Translations under genes and position numbers: made by a program
NCBI GenBank assembly: GCA_046542305.1
Contig: JBKHBQ010000237.1
Span: forward strand, 1-6,240
Length of the DNA stretch: 6,240 nucleotides
Direction: 5' to 3'
Origin: JBKHBQ01 sp046542305
GTDB lineage: Bacteria; Bacteroidota; Bacteroidia; Bacteroidales; 4484-276
Notes under the pieces: model-generated
The model's database searches: none
The model's input: only the letters and a program-made list of their open reading frames with translations
Told to the model about the DNA's origin: nothing
Shown: positions 1-5,912 of the stretch, piece after piece
Layout: each line of letters opens with the position of its first letter
How positions within the stretch are numbered: position 1 is the first letter of the stretch

Positions 1-15
1 CCAATAATTCCTATC

Positions 16-1410
16 CTACTTCCTTCCCTGCATCGCTTCTTCCACCTCCTCCACAGTGATGGGAATGCGCTTACCGATCAGGCGGCAGCCGTCGCCGGTA
101 ACCAGGATGTCGTCTTCGAGCCTGATGCCGCCAAAGCCGAGGTATTCCTCCGCCTTATCATAGTTGATGAAATCCTTGTGTTTTCCTTCTTTTTTCCAGA
201 GGTTGACCAGCGCCGGGATAAAATAAATGCCGGGCTCGTTGGTCAGCACAAATCCGGGTTCGAGCTTTCTGCCGAGACGCAGATAGGCGGTACCGAATTG
301 CTCGATGCGTTTGGTTTCTTCGTCGTAACCCACGAAATCCTCGCCCAGTCCTTCCATGTCGTGAACATCGAGGCCCATCATATGTCCAAGTCCGTGAGGC
401 ATAAACATGGCGTGCGCACCCTGGCGTACAGCTTCTTCCACATCGCCTTTCATCAGGCCGAGATCCTTCAGACCGGAGGCAAGCACTTTTGCAGCAAGCA
501 AATGAATGCTCTGGTACGTAACGCCGGGCCTGATGGCTTCGGTGGCTTTATTGTTGGCATCCAACACGATCTGGTAAATATCCTTCTGGCGCGGGCTGAA
601 CTTTCCGCTCACCGGAATGGTACGCGTGAAATCGCTGGCATAATACATATTGCTCTGTGCACCGGCATCGGTAAGCAACAACCTTCCCTCCTCCAGAATC
701 TGGCTGTGATCGTGGTTATGCAGCGTTTCGCCGTTCTGCGAAAGGATCACCGGAAACGACACACCTTTGCCCTTGCTCAGGGCAATGCCCTCGATTACGC
801 CGGCAATTTCCTGTTCCATAATACCGGGTCTGGCCATAAACATAGCTGCGGTATGCATTTCGTAGCCAATGGCGGCAGCAATTTCGAGTTCGAGGATCTC
901 GTGTTCGTCTTTGATATTACGAAGGTTCACCACGGCTTTGATAAGTTCTGTGGATACTTTTGTCTGCTGCTCGCCAACCTGAATACCGGTAAGTTCCTGG
1001 AAGAGGATCTTGTTTTCACCGCGGTAATGAGGCAGAAAATGTATTACACGCCCTTTGTCCACAGCAGTCCTCAATGTTTTTCCCAAATCGCCGAAGGGCC
1101 GCACGTGTTCCACGCCTACTTTTGCGGCAATTTCCGTCATGGCAGGCTGCGGGCCCATCCAGATAATGTCACCCAGTTCCACATCATTTCCGTAAATGTA
1201 ATCGTGCCCTTCGTCGAAATCGATCACCCCGGCGAGTCCGGCCATATCAATACCGAAAAAATACAGAAAATTACTGTCCTGCCTGAAATGAAATGTGTTG
1301 GCAGGATAATTCATGGGCGATTCGTTATTGCCTAAAAATACGGCAATCCCGTTGTTGAATTTTTTCTTCAGCGCTTCACGCCTTGATTTGTATACTTCAG
1401 CTTTAAACAT
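16..1410 (-). CDS. pepP: Xaa-Pro aminopeptidase (aminopeptidase P, family M24B)
   Basis: Cytoplasmic dinuclear metallopeptidase that removes an N-terminal residue preceding proline. The 464-aa protein has the usual two parts: an N-terminal AMP_N domain (about residues 5-150, including the NYPANTFHFRQDSNFLYFFG stretch) and a C-terminal pita-bread catalytic domain (about 165-450). All five expected metal ligands can be placed by comparison with E. coli PepP: Asp248 (LLTDAG), Asp260 (ASDFTRT), His343 in HGLGHMMGLDVHD, Glu392 (TNEPGIYF) and Glu432 (GGIRLEDD). The length is normal and nothing is broken. ATG at 1410 is the natural start because AMP_N begins within a few residues; no Shine-Dalgarno is visible. 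It is divergent from the Fur-family gene and shares a 114-bp control region with it. The family uses Mn, Co or Zn, so a link with metal control is possible but unproven. It ends in TAG 15 bases from the window edge. Confidence 0.95.
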   Translation of the reverse strand: MFKAEVYKSRREALKKKFNNGIAVFLGNNESPMNYPANTFHFRQDSNFLYFFGIDMAGLAGVIDFDEGHDYIYGNDVELGDIIWMGPQPAMTEIAAKVGVEHVRPFGDLGKTLRTAVDKGRVIHFLPHYRGENKILFQELTGIQVGEQQTKVSTELIKAVVNLRNIKDEHEILELEIAAAIGYEMHTAAMFMARPGIMEQEIAGVIEGIALSKGKGVSFPVILSQNGETLHNHDHSQILEEGRLLLTDAGAQSNMYYASDFTRTIPVSGKFSPRQKDIYQIVLDANNKATEAIRPGVTYQSIHLLAAKVLASGLKDLGLMKGDVEEAVRQGAHAMFMPHGLGHMMGLDVHDMEGLGEDFVGYDEETKRIEQFGTAYLRLGRKLEPGFVLTNEPGIYFIPALVNLWKKEGKHKDFINYDKAEEYLGFGGIRLEDDILVTGDGCRLIGKRIPITVEEVEEAMQGRK

Positions 1411-1448
1411 AATATTTTGGATTTAAATGTATTTTCCAAATGGAAACG

Positions 1449-1456
1449 CAAATGTA
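1449..1456 (-). promoter_or_regulatory. Predicted pepP promoter, -7 element
   Basis: Read on the minus strand this is TACATTTG, a perfect match to the Bacteroidota -7 consensus TAnnTTTG. It lies 38 bases upstream of the pepP ATG, giving a leader of roughly 30 nt. I see no convincing -33 TTTG partner at the right spacing, so the call rests on one element. Confidence 0.45.
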
Positions 1457-1465
1457 AGGAATTAG

Positions 1466-1478
1466 ATCCAATTTGGAT
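1466..1478. repeat. Perfect 6-1-6 inverted repeat in the divergent control region
   Basis: ATCCAA-T-TTGGAT is a perfect dyad between the two divergent promoters. It contains the TTTG (1472-1475) proposed as the -33 element of the plus-strand promoter, so a protein bound here could affect both directions. In an A/T-rich spacer a 6-bp dyad can arise by chance. It does not match the sequence of the 1501-1519 dyad, so if it is an operator it is for another protein. Confidence 0.3.
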
Positions 1479-1504
1479 TAAATCCGGATATTTGCTTATT
1501 TTTG
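1472..1504 (+). promoter_or_regulatory. Predicted promoter of the zur/znu cluster
   Basis: TTTG at 1472-1475 and TATTTTTG at 1497-1504 are separated by 21 bases and match the Bacteroidota sigma-ABfr pattern (TTTG at -33, TAnnTTTG at -7). Transcription would start near 1508-1512, inside the dyad at 1501-1519. This is the only perfect -7 element I found ahead of the plus-strand cluster. Confidence 0.6.
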
Positions 1505-1519
1505 CAACAATGTTGCAAA
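1501..1519. promoter_or_regulatory. Probable Fur-family (Zur) operator, perfect 19-bp dyad
   Basis: TTTGCAAC-AAT-GTTGCAAA is a perfect 8-3-8 inverted repeat. Its 19-bp length equals that of classical Fur-family boxes. It covers the TTTG of the plus-strand -7 element and the predicted transcription start, an ideal position for repression, and sits just ahead of a Fur-family gene that heads a metal-uptake cluster. I saw no second copy in the window. Assignment to the neighbouring regulator is inference from position, length and symmetry. Confidence 0.6.
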
Positions 1520-1524
1520 AAGTT

Positions 1525-1953
1525 ATGGATCATCATCCTGAACATTTTCTAAAAGAACACGGATTGCGGCACACGCAGGCACGTCAGGAGTTGCTCGACA
1601 TTCTGCTGAAAAGCGAAGTTGCGCTGTCGATGGCCGAAATCCGAGAGCGGCTCAACGGGCAATGCGATCGTGTGACCCTGTACCGCAACCTGAAGGTGCT
1701 TACCGGAAAAGGACTGGTACATCAGATTGTGGTTGACAACCAGGTATCGAAATTTATGCTGCCCGACAGCAGCCTGAATCAGAGCGGCTATTACACGGAG
1801 CACATTCATTTCAGGTGTGTGCAGTGCGAAAGGGTGCGCTGCCTGAATGATCATGAGATCGGCGAGATTGAGCTTCCCGATGGATTCAGGAAACTGGAAT
1901 GTAATTTCGTGATCCAGGGCATCTGTGACGAATGCAACCGCGAAGAGATTTGA
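1525..1953 (+). CDS. zur: Fur-family metalloregulator, probably the zinc uptake repressor Zur
   Basis: Metal-sensing dimeric DNA-binding repressor of 142 aa, the usual Fur-family length. A winged-helix DNA-binding part occupies about residues 1-80 (HGLRHTQARQELLDIL, then the recognition-helix region DRVTLYRNLKVLTGKGLV at 48-65). The C-terminal dimerisation part carries HIHF (His93, His95) followed by Cys98-x2-Cys101, and Cys134-x2-Cys137 near the end; paired CxxC motifs are the family's structural zinc site. Zur rather than Fur or PerR is inferred from the downstream ZnuABC-like genes. The frame is open back to a TTG at 1417 and has another ATG at 1510, but the first codons from there cross the predicted promoter and dyad; ATG 1525 puts the start about ten residues before the conserved HGLRxTxxR motif, as is usual. 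Probably autoregulated through the dyad at 1501-1519. Confidence 0.85.
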   Translation: MDHHPEHFLKEHGLRHTQARQELLDILLKSEVALSMAEIRERLNGQCDRVTLYRNLKVLTGKGLVHQIVVDNQVSKFMLPDSSLNQSGYYTEHIHFRCVQCERVRCLNDHEIGEIELPDGFRKLECNFVIQGICDECNREEI

Positions 1954-1978
1954 ACGAAGTGGCTGAAACAGTTGTTTT

Positions 1979-2005
1979 ATTGCACTGAAGGCAGAATTCA
2001 GCAAT
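1979..2005 (+). other. Stem-loop in the zur-PTPS spacer
   Basis: ATTG-(CA)-CTGAA pairs with TTCAG-CAAT around a 7-nt loop, giving a 9-bp stem with a 2-nt bulge. No run of T follows, so it is not a normal intrinsic terminator. It could be an RNA-processing or partial attenuation hairpin between the regulator and the genes downstream, or chance. The rest of the 92-bp spacer (1954-2045) shows no good TAnnTTTG promoter. Confidence 0.3.
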
Positions 2006-2045
2006 GATTTCAGAAAAGAAATAGTAATGCAAACACCTCAAAAAA

Positions 2046-2471
2046 ATGAAAGTAACAGCTTGCAGAAAAACACACTTCAATGCGACGCACCGGTTGCACA
2101 ACCCCAACTGGAGCGACGACAAAAACGAGAAGGTATTCGGCTCGTGCAACAACCCGAACTACCACGGCCACAACTACAACCTTATCGTGAAGGTAACCGG
2201 CGACGTTGATCCGCAAACCGGCTATGTGATGGACATGAAGGAACTCAAGGACATTGTCAAAGCACACATCGAAGACCGTTACGATCATAAAAACCTGTAC
2301 CTCGACGTGGAGGATTTCAGCGACCAGAACCCGAGCGCCGAGAATATCGCCATCAAAATCTGGCATTTACTGCGCGAACAGATCAATGCGAAATTCGACC
2401 TGGACATTGTGCTCTACGAAACCGACCGTAATTTTGTTGAATACAGCGGCCCGGATCACGGAAATAATTAA
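2046..2471 (+). CDS. 6-pyruvoyl-tetrahydropterin synthase / QueD-family protein
   Basis: Zinc-dependent T-fold enzyme (COG0720) acting on 7,8-dihydroneopterin triphosphate, leading either to 6-pyruvoyl-tetrahydropterin or, in QueD, to 6-carboxy-tetrahydropterin for queuosine. The 141-aa protein keeps the zinc ligands His15 (FNATHRL), His40 and His42 (HGHNY), the catalytic Cys34, the Asp80-His81 pair (YDHKNL), and the likely pterin-binding glutamates Glu99 (PSAEN) and Glu125 (YETDRN). The spacing is Cys-x5-HGH (CNNPNYHGH), as in the pyruvoyl-forming synthases, rather than the Cys-x3-HGH of typical QueD, so I give no gene symbol. ATG 2046 follows an A-rich leader; the protein starts directly with the family's first strand. 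Its TAA abuts the ATG of the next gene, implying co-transcription. It may simply be a passenger, or a zinc-responsive paralogue. Confidence 0.88.
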   Translation: MKVTACRKTHFNATHRLHNPNWSDDKNEKVFGSCNNPNYHGHNYNLIVKVTGDVDPQTGYVMDMKELKDIVKAHIEDRYDHKNLYLDVEDFSDQNPSAENIAIKIWHLLREQINAKFDLDIVLYETDRNFVEYSGPDHGNN

Positions 2472-3695
2472 ATGAACATGGCAATGGCAACGGAACAGCT
2501 ATCCAACCGCATCCTGAGGGGATTGGTCATCGCACCCATCCGGTTTTACCAGTATGCAATTTCGCCGTATACACCGGCAGCATGCCGGCATGTGCCAAGC
2601 TGCTCCGAATACAGCGTGCAGGCCATCAGGCAGCATGGTGCGTTTACCGGAGGAAGAATGGCCGCCAGCCGCATTGCCCGGTGCCATCCATGGGGAACTT
2701 CGGGTTTTGACCCTGTCCCAAAATTTTTGATAAAAAAGCTGAACATGAAAAAATACCGTTCCGGCAGGAAATTTCCGGCCACCGACCTGTTGAAGCAAAA
2801 AACACTTTTGCTGCTCACTCTGATTTCGATCCTGCTCACCGCCTCTTGCAATCAAGGCAGTAAGAAGCAGGCCGAATCCAACGAAAAGCACGTTCTGGTC
2901 AGTATTGTGCCCCAGAAATATTTTGTAGAGCAAATCGCCGGCAATGATTTCAGGGTGAGCGTGCTGATCCCGCCGGGCGCCAGTCCGCATGCCTACGACC
3001 CCACCCCCAAGCAGATGATGCAAATTGCCGGCGCGGGCATATATTTTTACAATGGCAACCTGTCGTTCGAAGAAGCCTGGATCGGGAACCTTCAGGATTC
3101 CTATCCCAACATGAAAACCATCAGCACCAGCAAAGGCATCCCGCTGATCGAAACCGGCGAAATGATCGCGCACGGCGATCACTTTCATCACGGCACCGAC
3201 CCGCATACCTGGCTTTCGCCGGAAAATGCACAAACCATCGCCGCCAACATCCTCGTCGGGCTGAGCGGCGAATATCCTGAACTTAAAGATACGTTGAAAG
3301 AAAACTACCTTTCATTCGTACAAAAAACCGACAGTCTGAAGCATCAAATCCGGGCAATGCTCAAAGATCTGCCTGAGCGGAAATTTATGATCTTTCACCC
3401 TTCGCTTTCCTACTTTGCAAGGGATTACGGCCTGGAGCAGATCCCCATAGAGACAGAAGGCAAGGAACCTTCGCCGGCGCAACTGAAAGAAACCATCAAA
3501 AAAGCAAGAAGTGCCAATATCCGCACCATTTTTATCCAACAAGAATTCGACAGCGAAAATGCACGCATCATTGCTGAGGAAATTGGCGGGAAAGTGGTAC
3601 AGATCGATCCGCTTGCCGAAAACTGGGACCAAAACCTCATCCGCATTGCACGGGCTATTAGCGGATCATACGAAAAACAAACCGGCGGGAAATGA
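2472..3695 (+). CDS. znuA: YidD domain joined in frame to a ZnuA-type zinc-binding lipoprotein
   Basis: One open frame of 407 codons encodes two usually separate proteins. Residues about 8-85 are YidD, the small factor that assists YidC-dependent membrane insertion: IRFYQYAISPYTPAACRHVP, SCSEYSVQAIRQHGA and RCHPWGTSGFDPVP, with Cys38, Cys44 and Cys71. Residues 92-407 are a cluster A-I substrate-binding protein: basic n-region, hydrophobic LLLLTLISILL, lipobox-like LLTASC (Cys126), then candidate metal ligands His173 (SPHAYDPT), His245 (DPHTWLSP), His309 (FHPSLSYF) and Asp379 (IDPLAENW). A short His-rich loop, HGDHFHHGTDPH (234-245), is typical of zinc-binding ZnuA. Met92 (ATG 2745) looks like the original start of ZnuA, giving a 316-aa lipoprotein. 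An internal lipoprotein signal makes a functional single chain unlikely. The ORF starts right after the preceding TAA and ends in an ATGA overlap with the ATPase gene. Confidence 0.85.
   Translation: MNMAMATEQLSNRILRGLVIAPIRFYQYAISPYTPAACRHVPSCSEYSVQAIRQHGAFTGGRMAASRIARCHPWGTSGFDPVPKFLIKKLNMKKYRSGRKFPATDLLKQKTLLLLTLISILLTASCNQGSKKQAESNEKHVLVSIVPQKYFVEQIAGNDFRVSVLIPPGASPHAYDPTPKQMMQIAGAGIYFYNGNLSFEEAWIGNLQDSYPNMKTISTSKGIPLIETGEMIAHGDHFHHGTDPHTWLSPENAQTIAANILVGLSGEYPELKDTLKENYLSFVQKTDSLKHQIRAMLKDLPERKFMIFHPSLSYFARDYGLEQIPIETEGKEPSPAQLKETIKKARSANIRTIFIQQEFDSENARIIAEEIGGKVVQIDPLAENWDQNLIRIARAISGSYEKQTGGK
2721..2747 (+). other. YidD/ZnuA junction: possible frameshift site and internal ZnuA start
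   Basis: The linker codons read Lys-Phe-Leu-Ile-Lys-Lys-Leu-Asn-Met (residues 84-92). Removing or skipping one T of the five at 2724-2728 turns them into Lys-Phe-stop, with TGA (2728-2730), TAA (2731-2733) and a further TGA (2740-2742) all in the new frame. YidD would then be 85 aa, a normal length, ending just after its conserved DPVP, and ATG 2745 would open ZnuA 11 nt after the tandem stops. The arrangement points to two ancestral genes. Which state is real in the living genome cannot be told from the sequence. Confidence 0.6.
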
Positions 3696-4447
3696 ACGAC
3701 AAGATACTCGAACTAAAATCGGTTACGGCAGGATACGGGGATGAAGTGATCCTGAAAGACATCAACCTGGCCATTTACGACCGCGATTTTATCGGAGTGA
3801 TCGGACCCAACGGCGGCGGTAAAACCACGCTGGTAAAGCTGATCATCGGGCTGATCAAGCCTATGTCGGGCCAGGTCATTTATACTCATCCCGCAAACAA
3901 CAGCAAACTCATCGGATACCTGCCCCAGGTGCACGGCACCGACCGTAAATTCCCCATTACTGTTTTGGATGTGGTGCTTTCAGGATTGGCCGATGGAAAC
4001 CGGATATTCAGAAGATTCAGCAAAACCGAAATCCGGCAGGCCCGCGAATTGCTTGCCGAAATGGGCATCGCGCACCTGGAACGGAAAAATATCGGGGAAC
4101 TGTCGGGCGGTCAGGTGCAGCGCGTGTTCCTGTGCCGGGCCATCATTTCTGAACCGCAGCTGCTCATCCTTGACGAACCAAACACCTATGTCGACAATCA
4201 GTTTGAAAGCGATTTATACCGGTTCCTGAAAAAACTCAACGAAACAATGGCCATCATGATGGTTTCCCATGACGTAGGAACCATCACCTACTACGTAAAA
4301 ACCATCGCCTGCATCAACCGGGAGCTGCATTACCACAAATCCAACGTGATCAGCCAGGCGCAACTGGCGGCCTACAACTGCCCGATACAGATCATTGCGC
4401 ATGGCGACATTCCGCATACCATCCTTGGCGAACACCATCAACATTAG
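3692..4447 (+). CDS. znuC: Zinc/manganese-type ABC transporter ATP-binding protein
   Basis: Cytoplasmic ATPase that powers the metal importer formed with the neighbouring lipoprotein and permease. The 251-aa protein has all ABC motifs: Walker A GPNGGGKTT (38-46), Q-loop Gln79 (YLPQ), signature LSGGQ (137-141), Walker B LLILDEP (157-163) and the switch His193 (SHD). The YLPQ and DRKFPITVLDVVLSGL stretches are characteristic of the ZnuC/MntB branch. The C-terminal tail is rich in histidine (His237, 242, 248, 249, 251), which could bind metal but may just be lineage-specific. ATG 3692 overlaps the TGA of the ZnuA frame (ATGA), suggesting translational coupling; the permease begins 6 nt after its TAG. 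Specificity is taken from the cluster, as ATPases of this branch do not reveal the metal. Confidence 0.93.
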   Translation: MNDKILELKSVTAGYGDEVILKDINLAIYDRDFIGVIGPNGGGKTTLVKLIIGLIKPMSGQVIYTHPANNSKLIGYLPQVHGTDRKFPITVLDVVLSGLADGNRIFRRFSKTEIRQARELLAEMGIAHLERKNIGELSGGQVQRVFLCRAIISEPQLLILDEPNTYVDNQFESDLYRFLKKLNETMAIMMVSHDVGTITYYVKTIACINRELHYHKSNVISQAQLAAYNCPIQIIAHGDIPHTILGEHHQH

Positions 4448-4453
4448 AGCAAC

Positions 4454-5296
4454 ATGGAAACCTTTACCGAACTGTTTCAGTTTCAGTTTTTCAGAAATGC
4501 GCTGCTGGCGGCGCTGCTGGCAAGCATCAGTTGCGGCATCATCGGCAGTTACATTGTTTCGCGCCGCATTGTGTTTATCAGCGGCGGAATCACACATGCA
4601 TCCTTCGGCGGCATCGGCATCGGGTATTATGCCGGCTTCAGCCCCATCATCGGCGCCATGGTATTCAGTGTACTTTCGGCGCTGGGCATCGAATATCTTT
4701 CAAAAAAAACCGATATCCGCGAAGACTCCGTTATTGCCATCCTGTGGTCGTTCGGCATGGCCGTGGGCATCATTTTCGTGTTTCTCACACCCGGTTACTC
4801 CGCCAACCTGATGAGTTTTCTGTTTGGGAACATCCTCACAGTTTCTTATCTGAACCTGTTGATGCTGATGGTGCTGACCTTAATTGTAATCACTGTTTTC
4901 ATTCTGATGTTCAAAACCATCTTATTCATTGCCTTCGACGAAGCATACGCCCGCGCCATCAGGCTTCCGGTGGAGAAAGTTAATTACCTGCTTATCACGC
5001 TGGTGGCGCTCACCATTGTGCTCAATATCCGGATTGCCGGCATCATTCTGGTCCTTAGCCTGCTGACCATTCCGCAGACCATCGCCAATATCTTTACAAA
5101 AAATTTCAGAAACCTGATCCTGCTTTCCATCATTATCGGATTGGCTGGCAGCCTGTCGGGATTGTTCCTTTCGTACTATTTCGACATTCCCTCGGGGGCG
5201 TCTATCATCTTTTTCCTGGTGCTGCTTTTCGTTCTTGCCAGAATAATCCGCCAGGTCATTACTTCGTTTAAGCTGAAAACCCAAATCAACTCATGA
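4454..5296 (+). CDS. znuB: Zinc/manganese-type ABC transporter permease
   Basis: Inner-membrane channel subunit of the importer, ABC-3 family, 280 aa, a normal length. Hydrophobic segments can be seen at about residues 16-36, 39-60, 62-80, 93-112, 132-152, 178-198, 199-213, 220-241 and 247-266. Family landmarks are SRRIVFISGGITHASFGGIG (37-56), EDSVIAILWSFGMAVGIIF (90-108), the cytoplasmic coupling region FDEAYARAIRLPVEKVNYLL (161-180) that should contact the ATPase, and DIPSGASI (244-251). The start at ATG 4454 is 6 nt after the ATPase stop and leaves a short N-terminal tail before the first membrane segment. Its TGA overlaps the next ATG (ATGA at 5293). A permease, ATPase and binding lipoprotein in adjacent order make a complete importer. 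Confidence 0.93.
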   Translation: METFTELFQFQFFRNALLAALLASISCGIIGSYIVSRRIVFISGGITHASFGGIGIGYYAGFSPIIGAMVFSVLSALGIEYLSKKTDIREDSVIAILWSFGMAVGIIFVFLTPGYSANLMSFLFGNILTVSYLNLLMLMVLTLIVITVFILMFKTILFIAFDEAYARAIRLPVEKVNYLLITLVALTIVLNIRIAGIILVLSLLTIPQTIANIFTKNFRNLILLSIIIGLAGSLSGLFLSYYFDIPSGASIIFFLVLLFVLARIIRQVITSFKLKTQINS

Positions 5297-5859
5297 AAAA
5301 GAAAAGTGCATACAAAGCTTCCACAAGAAGAAGGCATAACAGGATGATCCTGGGCATCGTTTCCATCATGATTCTGATTATTTTCCTGTTTTTTTATGTA
5401 TTTAAAAGCATCCCGATGTGGGGCGAATCAGATGTTGCCAACCGGGTGATTCCGGAAAAGAAATCCGAATTCATGATAGAAGGCAGGCTGCATTTTATCG
5501 GCAATGAAAGCGATACCATCACAAGTATCGCCATAGAAATTGCAGATGACTCTTACAGCCGGGAGCAGGGCATGATGCAACGGCACTATATTCCCGATTC
5601 GGTGGGAATGCTGTTCGTTTTTCCTGAATCCTATCCGCGATCGTTCTGGATGAAAAACACCCCCAGTTCACTCGACATTTACTACGCCGACCAAAACCGG
5701 AAGATCATCCGCATATATGAAAACACGCTTCCCTACTCTGAGGAATCGCTGCCATCGGGTGAACCGGCAAAATATGTGATTGAAGTCGGGGCTGGATTCA
5801 CGGCACGGCACGGCATCAAAACCGGCGACAAATTTGGCTATAGCCAACTCACACCCTGA
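5293..5859 (+). CDS. Membrane-anchored DUF192 protein of unknown function
   Basis: A 188-aa protein with a basic N-terminus (KKKSAYKASTRRRHNR), one membrane segment at about 18-38 (MILGIVSIMILIIFLFFYVF) and no lipobox, so probably anchored with its C-terminal domain in the periplasm. Residues about 78-184 match the DUF192 family: IEIADDSYSREQGMMQR (81-97), GMLFVFPESYPRSFWMKNTPSSLDIYY, and YVIEVGAGFTARHGIKTGDKF near the end. The biochemical role of DUF192 is not known. The ATGA overlap with the permease gene indicates co-translation with the metal importer, which is unusual enough to suggest an envelope role near it, though a simple passenger is possible. It seems to be the last gene of the cluster, since a separate promoter follows. 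Confidence 0.88.
   Translation: MKKKSAYKASTRRRHNRMILGIVSIMILIIFLFFYVFKSIPMWGESDVANRVIPEKKSEFMIEGRLHFIGNESDTITSIAIEIADDSYSREQGMMQRHYIPDSVGMLFVFPESYPRSFWMKNTPSSLDIYYADQNRKIIRIYENTLPYSEESLPSGEPAKYVIEVGAGFTARHGIKTGDKFGYSQLTP
5834..5847. repeat. Perfect 14-bp palindrome at the end of the DUF192 gene
   Basis: TTGGCTATAGCCAA is perfectly self-complementary with no loop, lies within the last codons of the DUF192 gene and is about 40 bases upstream of the next promoter's -7 element. There is no T-run after it, so it is not a good terminator. It may be a regulator-binding site for the gene at 5913, or chance within coding sequence. Confidence 0.25.
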
Positions 5860-5866
5860 CACTCAT

Positions 5867-5896
5867 TTTCGATTCCTGATAAATATTTTATCTTTG
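5867..5896 (+). promoter_or_regulatory. Predicted promoter of the HPt gene
   Basis: TATCTTTG at 5889-5896 is a perfect TAnnTTTG -7 element; TTTC at 5867-5870 is a near match to the -33 TTTG with an 18-base spacer. Transcription would start near 5903, giving a short A-rich leader ahead of ATG 5913, a common arrangement in Bacteroidota. It marks the start of a new transcription unit. Confidence 0.55.
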
Positions 5897-5912
5897 CCGA
5901 AATTTAAAAAAA

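Noticed and set aside
178..1335. 385-codon plus-strand ORF opposite the aminopeptidase gene
   Set aside because: It lies wholly antisense to a clearly conserved pepP, its translation shows no recognisable domain, and it has an unusual His/Phe-rich composition expected from reading a coding strand backwards.
1435..1440. TCCAAA at 1435-1440 paired with TTTGGA at 1416-1421 as a possible operator or hairpin
   Set aside because: Only six base pairs with a 13-base A/T-rich gap; expected by chance in such a spacer.
1417..1524. N-terminal extension of the Fur-family gene from TTG 1417 or ATG 1510
   Set aside because: The extension covers the predicted promoter and the dyad, and adds residues before the normal Fur-family N-terminus. 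ATG 1510 would need an essentially leaderless transcript; it is less likely but not excluded.
2732..2738. A-AAA-AAG heptamer in the zero frame at the YidD/ZnuA junction, identical to the dnaX -1 frameshift site
   Set aside because: The -1 frame runs on about 40 codons to TAA at 2861 and makes no sensible YidD end or ZnuA start. I see no clear stimulatory hairpin. The +1 shift on the T-run explains the junction much better.
2499..3233. 244-codon minus-strand ORF opposite the YidD-ZnuA frame
   Set aside because: It is antisense to well-conserved YidD and ZnuA motifs and has no recognisable family features.
4922..5284. 120-codon minus-strand ORF opposite the permease
   Set aside because: It is antisense to a conserved permease with clear membrane segments; its charged composition is what reverse reading of hydrophobic codons gives.
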